Below, one piece after another: positions 34,216 to 42,685 of a stretch of 64,000 nt of DNA. Made by a program: the position numbers and the translations under genes. Source of the DNA: CAIWHR01 sp039931775 (lineage in GTDB: Bacteria; Pseudomonadota; Gammaproteobacteria; Burkholderiales; Casimicrobiaceae); contig JBDTRG010000038.1 in the NCBI GenBank assembly GCA_039931775.1, forward strand, positions 3,919-67,918, given 5' to 3'. Under the pieces are notes generated by a model. The model made no database searches. It was not told the origin of the DNA and worked only from the letters and a program-made list of their open reading frames with translations. Each line of letters begins with the position of its first letter. Position 1 is the stretch's first letter.

Positions 34216-36639
34216 CTAGGACTTGCTCTTCTTTTCTTCCTCTTCCTGCTTCAGCTGCTCGTCGCCTTTCTTCTTTCCGCCCTTGCCCGCACGTTCCTTG
34301 GGCGCAGGCGGTTGGGGCGTCGCTGCGGCCGGAGGCGGGGGCGGTTGGGGCGTCGCGGCGGCCGGAGGCGGCTGCGTCGGCGCCTTTACGGCTGCAGGAG
34401 GCGGCGGCTCTTTAGCGGGAGGCGCGTCATTGGATTTCCCACGTTGCCCGGACCTGCCGCGACGTTCGGCCGGCGCGCTGCCGGTGGGTGGTTGCGGCGC
34501 CGATTCCGTAGCGGAAGGCGGCGTCCCGGCTTTGCCGCGCGGTTCCGAACGCTCGGCCGCAGGGGGCGCATTCGGTGGCTTCGCCGGAGCGGCGGACGGC
34601 GGCACCGCCGGCGCGGCCGGGGCAACGGGTTGTGGCGTTCCGGCAGGCACACCCGACGGGGCCATAGGTGCTACCGATTGCGGCGGCGCGGCCCTGCCTC
34701 CACGCTCGGATCGTCCGCGTTGTTCGGCGGGGGTGGCGTCGGGTGTGCCGGGGGCCGGCACGGGCCTCGATGCGGAAGGGTCGACCGGCATTGCGCGGCG
34801 ATCCGGCCGCGGCGAGGCCACGGGTGCGGCCGGTGCCGTAGGCGGCACGGCGGCGGGTGCCGCGGGCGCTGCAACGGCAGGTACAGCCGGTTTGCCCGGC
34901 GATGCCGCGGGCGGCTCCGTGGATTTTCCGGGCGGGTCGGCTCTTCCCCGCTGTCCGTTCGGCGCCGTGCCGGAAGGCGCAGGCGCCCCCGAAGGCGCCG
35001 CCACGTTCGATTCGTCAGGCCTGCCTTGACGCCGGGGCTTGCCGCGCTGCTCGGGCGGCGCGGCGACAGGTTTTGTCGCCTGCGTGGGCGCGATGACCTC
35101 GACGTTCGCAGCCGCGACCGGCGCTGCGGGCTTCAGTGCTTTGAGCTCCGCCGCATCGAGTGGCCTGCCGGGATTCTCCGCGAGCTTGCGCTCCTTGCGC
35201 GAAAAGTCGATGGGCGCCGCCGCAGGGGCTCGTCTGGCGACCACCTTGCGTTCGAGTACCTCGGCGGGCGGCCTGCTACGCGCAGGCGCGGCGGCGCCGA
35301 TCACGCTTGCCTGAACCGGGGCCACCGCCGCCACCGAAGTGACCGGCGTGCTGGCCACCATCAGCTGCGACATGCGTATCGATACGTTCGACACCGGCTG
35401 CGATTGAGCGAAGGCGGACGTCGGCACGGCGATCACGGCGCCCGGCACCCTCTGATTCAGGTAGGTGACGTTGGTCACGTTCGTGTTGTTGTACACGTTC
35501 GTGATTTGCGTATTGTTGATGACGGTGTTGGTCGTGTTGATGTTGGTGAAGTAATTTCGGCTGACCGCATACGTGGGGCGGTAGACATCGCGGGGCCCCA
35601 ACGGAAACCACGCGACGCCGGCGACGTTGCCGGTCGACACGGAGAGCTGGAAATTGCTTCCGCCGACGAAGGCGACCAACGCAGGCGCGTACACGGCCCT
35701 GGCCCGTGCGGGTCCCGGCACCCAACCCCAGGTTCCCCCCAGATCGGTCCATCGACCGTAATGCGACACGGCAAATCCCCACGGTGCGTCATCCACCCAG
35801 GTCCATCCCCACGGATCGATCCACGCCCAGTGGCCGTCGTGGTACGGCGCCCAGCCGGCGGGAACGCGACTGGGTATCCAGACATTGCCGTACGTGCGAT
35901 CGCTGCGCCAGGTTCCGTAATCATCGAGGTCCTGGTAGCCGATCACGTCGGGGGAGACGTACCGCGCGGAGACCGAGCGCTCCCATCGACGATCCCGTTC
36001 GACGGCCCAGCGGTCGAAATCGTCGGGAGCCGGCAACCCGTACTCCTCGTAGTCGCGCAACCCGGTTCCGGCAAAACGATAGGTGCGCTGCGCTTCGACG
36101 ACGTATGCGGCACCTTCGCCGTAGACGTCCGCGCGTCCGGCTCGCGTCACGACGGTCGTCGCATCGCCGGCCGAGTCGACCACGACCCGGTAATCGCCGG
36201 GCTCGCGCACGGTGAACGCCAGATTCGGCGTGTCGATCTCGACCACTTCGCTTGGACCGAGGCGCCGCACGCGAACGTTGAGGGTCCCCTCGGCCAATTG
36301 AAGCTGGATGACGTTGTCGTCCAAATTCAGCACGGTGACGCTGGTGCGCCCACCCACCCGAATCACGGTGGAACCCGCTTGCAGTTCGGCGCGCGCAGCG
36401 GGATCGGCCCACAAACGATCGCCGGGGACGAGCGGCCGGTTGATCCTGGCCAACACCCAATCGTTCTCGCCCGCAGGCGAAAAACTCACGGCACCGCCAA
36501 TGTCGGCAAGCCGCGCGACACGGCCGGGCGGATCCGCGCGGGACATTCCCGCAAATGCAAGAACGGTCACGCCCAACATGAACGCGACAATCTGCGCAAT
36601 TCGAAGTTCAATCTTCATCGTCGTTCCGGAATTGGTCAT
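34216..36639 (-). CDS. Exported FecR-like/DUF6600 protein with long RG- and proline-rich tail
   Basis: The 807-residue protein has a signal peptide (IAQIVAFMLGVTVLAFAGMSRA). A FecR-like beta domain follows (about 50-190: VPGDRLWADPAARAEL, GGRTSVTVLNLDD). Next is a Trp/Tyr/Gly-rich DUF6600 region (about 200-345: YGNVWIPSRVPAGWAPYHDG, WAWIDPWGWTWVDDAPWGF), an Asn/Thr-rich stretch (TNTVINNTQITNVYNNTNV) and some 400 residues of proline/alanine linker. The tail carries repeated RG-K/R clusters (QRGKPRRQGR, QRGRSERGGR, ERRGRSGQRGK) and a charged end. An ATG after GGGGA was chosen; the ATG at 36618 is possible. Likely periplasmic or surface; function unknown. Confidence 0.82.
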   Translation of the reverse strand: MTNSGTTMKIELRIAQIVAFMLGVTVLAFAGMSRADPPGRVARLADIGGAVSFSPAGENDWVLARINRPLVPGDRLWADPAARAELQAGSTVIRVGGRTSVTVLNLDDNVIQLQLAEGTLNVRVRRLGPSEVVEIDTPNLAFTVREPGDYRVVVDSAGDATTVVTRAGRADVYGEGAAYVVEAQRTYRFAGTGLRDYEEYGLPAPDDFDRWAVERDRRWERSVSARYVSPDVIGYQDLDDYGTWRSDRTYGNVWIPSRVPAGWAPYHDGHWAWIDPWGWTWVDDAPWGFAVSHYGRWTDLGGTWGWVPGPARARAVYAPALVAFVGGSNFQLSVSTGNVAGVAWFPLGPRDVYRPTYAVSRNYFTNINTTNTVINNTQITNVYNNTNVTNVTYLNQRVPGAVIAVPTSAFAQSQPVSNVSIRMSQLMVASTPVTSVAAVAPVQASVIGAAAPARSRPPAEVLERKVVARRAPAAAPIDFSRKERKLAENPGRPLDAAELKALKPAAPVAAANVEVIAPTQATKPVAAPPEQRGKPRRQGRPDESNVAAPSGAPAPSGTAPNGQRGRADPPGKSTEPPAASPGKPAVPAVAAPAAPAAVPPTAPAAPVASPRPDRRAMPVDPSASRPVPAPGTPDATPAEQRGRSERGGRAAPPQSVAPMAPSGVPAGTPQPVAPAAPAVPPSAAPAKPPNAPPAAERSEPRGKAGTPPSATESAPQPPTGSAPAERRGRSGQRGKSNDAPPAKEPPPPAAVKAPTQPPPAAATPQPPPPPAAATPQPPAPKERAGKGGKKKGDEQLKQEEEEKKSKS

Positions 36640-37205
36640 TGTCTTCCCCATGGGCATAGCGCATTAGGCTACGCTCGAATACGCGGCATCTGCCGTAAGC
36701 GTCGCCGAAATGCGCAGTGCGATCATCGTCGCCGATTTCAACAGATCGACACATTGGCCATTAACGCCGGCGCTCGGGCATTGGATGACAGCGTCGTGCA
36801 TCGGTACGGATTCTCGGTGGGCGGCTGTCGAGTGTCCACGGAAGGTCCTGTCATAAGTGGTGGTAGGAATACGCTGCCCGAAGCTTCCACCGCCGCGATC
36901 GGCCGGCAAAGAGGTGCGCGTTACCGATCGTGAGGCGAGAATACGAGCGGAAGCTGCCGTCCCCTATCGGTCATTCGATTCATATGCTGTAGGAGAACCC
37001 GAATAAATCGATCCAGAAGTCGGCCGAACCAAGCGGAACAAGAGCATTCGCGCCGGCTTCAGCAAGGCCGGAGTTCCGGTGATTCGCCTGCACGCATCGC
37101 CGTCACGCTTGACCCGGCTCGGGTGATCCGAAATACTGCACACCGGCCAGAATTTCGCTTCAATTACCCACGCGGACTGTCGTTGAACCATTCGTTGCAG
37201 ATTGA
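36640..37205. other. 566-base intergenic region
   Basis: It separates divergent genes, so it should hold two promoters. One GTAGGA motif is at 36989-36994. Frames of 75-81 codons on the minus strand look like chance: no family, no ribosome binding site. Nothing else was seen. Confidence 0.55.
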
Positions 37206-38483
37206 ATGAGCCATCGGGACGTCATTGTCGCGGCGATCGCGATCGCGCTCACCATCATCGCCGGTCTCGTCGCGCTCAATCTGCGCACCGGCGAGAAGCG
37301 GATCGAGCAGGAAATCGCGCGGCTTTACGTTACGCATGACCCGCAGTTCGTGCGGGCGATGGGTGTACTACTGGGGCCGCCGATCCTCGACGGCAATCGC
37401 TTCGAGGTGCTGGTCAACGGAGACGAAATATTTCCATCGATGCTCGGCGCCATACGCGGCGCGACGTCGACCATCACTTTCGAAAGCTACATCTATTGGT
37501 CGGGCTCGATCGGCAAGGCATTTGCCGACGCGCTCGCCGAAAGGGCGCGCGCGGGCGTCAACGTGCACCTTTTGCTCGATTGGCTCGGAAGCAGCAAAAT
37601 CGATCCGCAGCAGCTCGCGTCGATGGAGCAGGCGGGTGTGGAGGTCCGCCGTTTTCACGAGCCGGCCTGGTACCACCTCGCGCGGATGAACAATCGGACC
37701 CACCGCAAACTGCTCATCGTCGACGGCAAAGTGGGCTTCACCGGTGGCGTCGGCATCGCCGACGAATGGTCAGGGCATGCTCAGGATCCGGCGCACTGGC
37801 GGGATACGCACTTTCGCGCCGAGGGGCCGGTCGTCGCGCAGATGCAGGCGGTTTTCATGGACAACTGGGTCAAGGTGACCGGCAAGGTGCTTCACGGCCC
37901 GGAATACTTTCCGGCGCTTTCCTTCGTCGGACACAGCCGTGGGCAGGTGTTCAGCAGTTCTCCGGAGGGCGGCACCGAAAGCATGCACCTCATGTACCTG
38001 CTGGCGATAACCGCCGCGACGCGTTCGATCGACCTGTCGAGCGCCTATTTCGTCCCCGATGAATTGACCCGGCAGACGCTGGTCGATGCGGCGAATCGCG
38101 GCGTCAAGGTTCGCATCATCACGCCCGGCGAACACATGGATGCGCAGACGGTCCGGCGCGCGTCACGCGCGGAGTGGGGCGACCTCCTCGAGGCGGGGAT
38201 CGAAATCCACGAGTACCAGCCGACGATGTATCACTGCAAGGTGCTCGTTGTCGACGGGCTCTGGGTTTCCGTGGGGTCGACGAACTTCGACAACCGCTCC
38301 TTTTCGCTCAATGACGAGGCCAACCTCAACATTCTGGACGGGGACTTCGCGCGCCAGCAGGTCGCAGTTTTCGAGCGCGACTTGGGGCGATCCAGCGTGA
38401 TGACGCTCGCGCAGTGGCGACAACGACCCCTGTCGGAAAAACTCATCGAGCTCGCGGCGAACCTGCTTGGCGGACAGTTGTAA
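37206..38483 (+). CDS. Cardiolipin synthase-like phospholipase D protein
   Basis: The 425-residue protein has one N-terminal membrane helix (VIVAAIAIALTIIAGLVAL) and two HKD catalytic motifs: THRKLLIVDGKVGFTGG near residue 165 and YHCKVLVVDGLWVSVGSTNFD near residue 340. That is the pattern of ClsA/ClsB-type enzymes, which make cardiolipin by phosphatidyl transfer. It ends 40 bases before the convergent CHASE3 kinase gene. A second, less similar phospholipase D protein is at 42686. Confidence 0.9.
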   Translation: MSHRDVIVAAIAIALTIIAGLVALNLRTGEKRIEQEIARLYVTHDPQFVRAMGVLLGPPILDGNRFEVLVNGDEIFPSMLGAIRGATSTITFESYIYWSGSIGKAFADALAERARAGVNVHLLLDWLGSSKIDPQQLASMEQAGVEVRRFHEPAWYHLARMNNRTHRKLLIVDGKVGFTGGVGIADEWSGHAQDPAHWRDTHFRAEGPVVAQMQAVFMDNWVKVTGKVLHGPEYFPALSFVGHSRGQVFSSSPEGGTESMHLMYLLAITAATRSIDLSSAYFVPDELTRQTLVDAANRGVKVRIITPGEHMDAQTVRRASRAEWGDLLEAGIEIHEYQPTMYHCKVLVVDGLWVSVGSTNFDNRSFSLNDEANLNILDGDFARQQVAVFERDLGRSSVMTLAQWRQRPLSEKLIELAANLLGGQL

Positions 38484-38523
38484 CGAACTCGTCACAACGG
38501 CGTCCCAAGGCTCAGACTTCCGG

Positions 38524-39942
38524 TCAGGCCGGAGCGCTTACCGGCGCGGCGGCGCCCGCGGCATCCGGTTGCAGCTGCACCGGGATACTGACCTCGATCA
38601 TCGTTCCACCCTCGGAACGCCGGCGGATCGCGAATTCGCCGCCCAGCGCCTTGACGCGCTGTCGCATCCCGGTGATCCCATGCGAGAGGCGATTGTTCTG
38701 CGCATTGTCCGGAATGCCGACGCCGTCGTCTTCGATCAGTAGCGTGATGGAATCGGGGGCATGAACCAGATCGACGTTGACGCTCTTTGCGCGCGCATAC
38801 TTCACGATGTTGGTCAGCGCTTCCTGAAGGATTCGGTAGAGCGCGATTGACACGTGCGGGTCGAGCGCGGGGTCGTCGGTCGGCAAACCGAGCGTGCATT
38901 TCAGCCCGGCACGACTGCAGATTTCCCTGACCTGCCAATCGAGCGCGGCCGATAGGCCGAGATTGTCGAGAAGGGTCGGCCGCAACTCTTCGATGATCCG
39001 CCGCTTGATTTGCACGCCGTCGTCGAGCGCCTGCAGCGTACGCACCAGCTTCGCCGCCGACTCGGGGTCGCGCCCTTTCAAGCGGTTTTCGACCCAGGCG
39101 ACGTCCATCTTGGCGCTCACGAGCACGCCGCCCAATTCATCGTGAATGTCGCGTGCGAGCTTCGCCTTTTCGTCCTCCCGAACGACCTGAAGGTAGTTGG
39201 AGAGCTCCGACAGATCGGATGTTCGCTCCTCGACGACGGCTTCGAGTCGCTGCTTGTCGTCCTGTATCTGGCGCCGGCGCTCCTCGCGCTGTTGCGTGTC
39301 GCGGCGGCCAAGTAGCCAGACGATGAGTAGCAGCGCGACCGTGAATGCCGTCATGATCTGCATTCCCACGCGGGCGAATGCGATGTCCTCCGCCCACCGG
39401 TTCGTGGCGTCTTCGATCTGCCGCCGATGGGTCATCACCATCGTTCCGATCTCGGCGTGTATTTCGTCCATCGTGCGCTTGCCGATGCCCGTGTTGAGCA
39501 GCGCCTGGGCAACCTCGGCGCCGTCCTTCTGGTACAGGGCGATCGACGCCTCGAGCTCGGCGAGCTTCTTGCCCACGAGGTTGTTGAGTCGCCCGAAACG
39601 GTCGAGTTGTTCGGGATCGCCGTGCGCCATCAGCAGCCGGCGCAGGCGATTGAATGCGCCATCGATCCTGGGCAGCGCCGCGTCGTAGGGCTGCCGGTAC
39701 TCATCCCGGCCCGTCAGCAGATAACCTCGTTGCCCCGTTTCGGCATCGACGATGAGCGAAAGTACCTCGTGCAGCGTGGCCTCCATCTCCAAAGCGACGG
39801 CCATCTGCCGGTTGGCAACCTCGAGCCGCCGAAAGCCCATCTCGGAGTAGACCGCGATGGCCAACGAGGCAACGATGCCTAGCGCCAGCGGTATGACGAT
39901 CTTGAGGGGAAGGACCGGTTTCACTGGGTTGGCGTCTTGCAC
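38524..39942 (-). CDS. CHASE3 membrane histidine kinase, NarL-partner type
   Basis: The 472-residue protein has two membrane helices (13-33 and about 196-212) around a CHASE3 sensor (LIVDAETGQRGYLLTGRDEY). A coiled coil leads to HisKA_3 with His267 in KLARDIHDELGGVL and an HATPase_c (LQEALTNIVKYARAKSV, IEDDGVGIPD, HGITGMRQRVKALGGEF). Such kinases phosphorylate NarL/FixJ-type regulators. None is beside it; the orphan NarL-type regulator at 22212 is the only one in the window. The GTG start places a short tail before the first helix. Confidence 0.92.
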   Translation of the reverse strand: MQDANPVKPVLPLKIVIPLALGIVASLAIAVYSEMGFRRLEVANRQMAVALEMEATLHEVLSLIVDAETGQRGYLLTGRDEYRQPYDAALPRIDGAFNRLRRLLMAHGDPEQLDRFGRLNNLVGKKLAELEASIALYQKDGAEVAQALLNTGIGKRTMDEIHAEIGTMVMTHRRQIEDATNRWAEDIAFARVGMQIMTAFTVALLLIVWLLGRRDTQQREERRRQIQDDKQRLEAVVEERTSDLSELSNYLQVVREDEKAKLARDIHDELGGVLVSAKMDVAWVENRLKGRDPESAAKLVRTLQALDDGVQIKRRIIEELRPTLLDNLGLSAALDWQVREICSRAGLKCTLGLPTDDPALDPHVSIALYRILQEALTNIVKYARAKSVNVDLVHAPDSITLLIEDDGVGIPDNAQNNRLSHGITGMRQRVKALGGEFAIRRRSEGGTMIEVSIPVQLQPDAAGAAAPVSAPA

Positions 39943-40091
39943 GCTCCGTGAGGGTCAATGGCCGACTATACGCAACGCGCGTCGGACACTCAACGACGAC
40001 GACGGCCCATCGGGCCGTCGTTCGCATCACGATGCGATTCCGGGAACGCGCCTGCCACGGCGTAGCGCGCCCCGCGATTCTTCCGCCGTTT

Positions 40092-40274
40092 CTATGGAGC
40101 GACCGCGGGAGTGTCGAGTGTCGTGGGGTGCGGCGCCACCGCCCCGCCCTCGTTTTCCCAAGACTCGGCCGGATTGCGCGGCCGCTGTGGGACCTTGAGG
40201 TAGCGCTGGTCGAGCCAGCGCTTGAGACCAAAAATGGCGGTCGCCAACGCCGCCACTGCTAGGATTCGACTCAT
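40092..40274 (-). CDS. Small membrane protein (60 aa)
   Basis: A GGAGGG site lies 8 bases before the ATG. The protein has one N-terminal hydrophobic helix (ILAVAALATAIFGLKRWL) and a short proline-rich tail. No family recognised. It is upstream of the CHASE3 kinase in the same direction, with a 149-base gap. Confidence 0.6.
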   Translation of the reverse strand: MSRILAVAALATAIFGLKRWLDQRYLKVPQRPRNPAESWENEGGAVAPHPTTLDTPAVAP

Positions 40275-40554
40275 GGTTTGACCCTCCAGGCTGCCTGCAT
40301 CGGAAACATCGGTCTGTAACTTATCGCGCGCGGATCGGCTCGACCAGCCGTCCCTCCCGCAATCGCGCGTAGGACTCCACCGACGAGCCGGCGCCGAGCG
40401 CGAATCGCGCCTCTATGCCGCGTCGAAACGGTCGCGCCGTCGTCATGGCGCGACGTCGGAGACCTCCGACAATCGAATGCAACAACGACCGATCTGCGGG
40501 ACGCACGGCCCGGACTATATTGAGCTCGCCATTCATTCTCGATTGGAGCGACTC

Positions 40555-40806
40555 ATGAACCCAAAGAATCCCGACGTATTCCGTCCCGTTCCGGTCATCG
40601 CAGTCAGCATCGCCGTTCTGCTCGAAGCGGCACCGGCCTTTGCAGCCTCGCTTGAATTGCCCTCCGTACCTCGCGACCTGCTGCTGTACGGCTCCATCGT
40701 TTTGCTGGTCATCGGCATCGCGTTGCGAATTTTCACCGATCGGAATGACGCAGACCCGACACCGCGCGCACCTGATCTGCGCTGGTGGCGGAATATCGAA
40801 ACCTGA
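40555..40806 (+). CDS. Small membrane protein (83 aa)
   Basis: Starts at ATG after GGAGCG. Two hydrophobic helices (PVIAVSIAVLLEAAPAFA, of signal-peptide type, and LLLYGSIVLLVIGIALRIF) and a polar C-terminus with WWRNIE. No family recognised. The next gene begins 11 bases later. Confidence 0.6.
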   Translation: MNPKNPDVFRPVPVIAVSIAVLLEAAPAFAASLELPSVPRDLLLYGSIVLLVIGIALRIFTDRNDADPTPRAPDLRWWRNIET

Positions 40807-40817
40807 GGGAGGAGAAC

Positions 40818-41126
40818 ATGCCCACACGTACTCAATTGGCAGTCGGCGCTTCGCGGTTCTTCGGCATCGCAATTGCGATAGCGATCGGTCTCGTGATTGC
40901 AGCGCCCATCGGAAGCATTCGCGGATTCGCGCTCATTGGTTTCGCATGCGCAGTGGCGGGCCTCGCATTGGCGTTATACGAATTGCGAAGCGTGGACCCG
41001 CATGCCTTCGCGGTGCTGCGATTCCGCTTTGACCAAATCCTCCAACGTGTGAAGGCAACGGGCGGCGGAGCCGTCAGGGCCATTCGTTCCGCGGCCACCC
41101 ATCGGACCGCAGGATCGGCGCACTAG
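40818..41126 (+). CDS. Small two-helix membrane protein (102 aa)
   Basis: A GAGGAGAAC site precedes the ATG. Two helices (FFGIAIAIAIGLVIAAPIG and GFALIGFACAVAGLALALYEL) are followed by a basic C-terminus. No family recognised. It is co-directional with the preceding small membrane protein gene and probably co-transcribed. Confidence 0.62.
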   Translation: MPTRTQLAVGASRFFGIAIAIAIGLVIAAPIGSIRGFALIGFACAVAGLALALYELRSVDPHAFAVLRFRFDQILQRVKATGGGAVRAIRSAATHRTAGSAH

Positions 41127-41136
41127 CAGCGTCTTG

Positions 41137-41144
41137 TCCTACAG
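41137..41144 (-). promoter_or_regulatory. TGTAGGAC motif upstream of entericidin gene
   Basis: The word TGTAGGAC, read on the minus strand, lies about 118 bases before the entericidin start. The same word in the same distance range occurs before the csbD-like gene and the sigma54 activator. Confidence 0.4.
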
Positions 41145-41261
41145 CAGGAGTCGCCGGTGTCCGCTACCTCGCTTTGGCAACCGTGCGGATACTGGCAACC
41201 GTGCGACGCAAAACACATGACTCGCCATCTGAGGTCTCAGTTTTCGAGAAAGGTCAACATC

Positions 41262-41414
41262 ATGACAAAGAAACTCATCCTGTTGCTGACGGCATTGTCG
41301 CTGGGATCGACCGTCCTGCTCTCCGGTTGCAACACGATACAAGGTGCAGGCCAGGACATCGAGAAGGCCGGCAGCAAGGTGTCGGAGGAAGCGCGGGAGC
41401 ACAAGCGTTACTAA
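41262..41414 (+). CDS. Entericidin-type small lipoprotein, copy 1
   Basis: The 50-residue lipoprotein has a signal peptide with lipobox LSGC and the entericidin core CNTIQGAGQDIEKAGSKV, ending EAREHKRY. It matches EcnA/EcnB, an osmotically and stationary-phase induced pair of envelope lipoproteins in enterobacteria. A GAAAGG site precedes the ATG. A near-copy is at 44434 on the other strand. Confidence 0.92.
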   Translation: MTKKLILLLTALSLGSTVLLSGCNTIQGAGQDIEKAGSKVSEEAREHKRY

Positions 41415-41526
41415 TTGTTTCTCCGCGTAAACGTTTCAGAAACGCGGTCAACGGTATTGAGCGTTGCGCGTTCAAGGGCATGACGCAAACCCGCTTCGTA
41501 TTGAAGCGGCCAACTTGGAGGCAATC

Positions 41527-42318
41527 ATGCAATTCAAAATGCGAACCTTGCTGGGCGTCGCGGCCGTCGGCCTCGCGACACAGGTCAGCGCACAAGTTAC
41601 CTTTTATGAGGGCGATGGATTCGGTGGACGTACATTCTCGATCGACCGCGCCGTGCCGAACTTCGAACCCCTGGGGTTCAACGATCGCGCTCGTTCGGCC
41701 ATCGTCGAGCACGGCCGCTGGCAGGTATGCGAAGACGCGCGTTTCGAGGGTCGTTGCGTGATCCTGCGACCGGGTAGCTATGACTCGCTTTCCGGGATGG
41801 GCATGTCCACGCGGATCTCGTCCGTGCGACCGGCCGGCCCCAACGCGCGATACGACATGCCGGAGCCGCTCGCCGCCGCGCCTAGTTATCAGTACTACCA
41901 TCGCCCGAATGAACGTCTGTACGAGGTACCGGTGACTTCCGTTCGTGCCGTGGTAGGTCCGCCTGAGCAGCAGTGCTGGGTCGAGCGCCAGCAGGCCTAT
42001 GACAGCAATGCCAACGTCCCCGGCGCAATCGTGGGCGCCGTCATTGGCGGGGTTCTGGGGCACCAGGTCGGTGGTGGTCGAGGACGTGACGTTGCCACGG
42101 CGGGCGGCGCGGTTGCCGGCGCGGCCATCGGCGCGAACGTCGGTCGTGGCGGCGGATACGACCGCGAGGTCCAACGCTGTACGAACGTGTCGAGCAGTTC
42201 GAGTCCGGACTACTGGGACGTGACTTACAACTTCCGTGGTGTCGAGCACCGCGTACAGCTGAGCGCACCCCCGGGACCGACCATCGCCGTCAATTCCAAC
42301 GGCGAGCCACGGGGCTAG
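41527..42318 (+). CDS. Exported beta/gamma-crystallin and glycine-zipper protein
   Basis: The 263-residue protein has a signal peptide (MRTLLGVAAVGLATQVSA). One beta/gamma-crystallin-like domain follows (VTFYEGDGFGGRTFSID, WQVCEDARFEGRCVILRPGSY). Then comes a glycine-zipper segment (GAIVGAVIGGVLGHQVGGG, ATAGGAVAGAAIGANVG) like that of 17-kDa surface antigens, and a C-terminal beta region. The crystallin fold often binds calcium; the zipper likely inserts in or packs on the outer membrane. A GGAGGC site precedes the ATG. A terminator hairpin lies 30 bases after the stop. Confidence 0.88.
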   Translation: MQFKMRTLLGVAAVGLATQVSAQVTFYEGDGFGGRTFSIDRAVPNFEPLGFNDRARSAIVEHGRWQVCEDARFEGRCVILRPGSYDSLSGMGMSTRISSVRPAGPNARYDMPEPLAAAPSYQYYHRPNERLYEVPVTSVRAVVGPPEQQCWVERQQAYDSNANVPGAIVGAVIGGVLGHQVGGGRGRDVATAGGAVAGAAIGANVGRGGGYDREVQRCTNVSSSSSPDYWDVTYNFRGVEHRVQLSAPPGPTIAVNSNGEPRG

Positions 42319-42348
42319 CAGCGCCGCGGCAAGCCACGTGCAACCGCA

Positions 42349-42385
42349 GGGCGCGGCGGCCTTCCAGGCTGGCCGCGCCCGTTTT
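42349..42385 (+). terminator. Rho-independent terminator after crystallin gene
   Basis: GGGCGCGG pairs with CCGCGCCC across a 16-base loop and is followed by GTTTT. The stem is GC-rich and the T-run short. Confidence 0.65.
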
Positions 42386-42426
42386 CATGCGTCGGCCCGC
42401 CGCACCCACTCCAAGGAGGCTTAAAA

Positions 42427-42615
42427 ATGATCAAGATCAGCAATGGCAGCGCAACCCTGTTCGTGACGATCGCCCTCGTGGCGTCGCTCGCCGCATGCCA
42501 GAAGCAGGAAGGTCCCGCAGAACGCGCGGGCAAGGAGATCGACAAGGCAGTCGACAAGGCGGGACACCAGATCGAAAGAGCGGGAGAAAAGATCCAGGAC
42601 GCAGCCAAGAAGTAG
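42427..42615 (+). CDS. Small lipoprotein of entericidin-like type (62 aa)
   Basis: A signal peptide with lipobox LAAC is followed by a charged helix (ERAGKEIDKAVDKAGHQIER) with heptad-like spacing of Ala and Ile/Val. It resembles enlarged entericidin or YtxH-like helices. The AAGGAGGC site is strong. It stands alone between the crystallin terminator and the convergent phospholipase gene. Confidence 0.8.
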   Translation: MIKISNGSATLFVTIALVASLAACQKQEGPAERAGKEIDKAVDKAGHQIERAGEKIQDAAKK

Positions 42616-42685
42616 TGGCGGACCTAGCACCTCGAGGGCCGCGCCAATCGCATTGCCGCGGTCTCGCTGCCTTTCCGCGCAGCCG

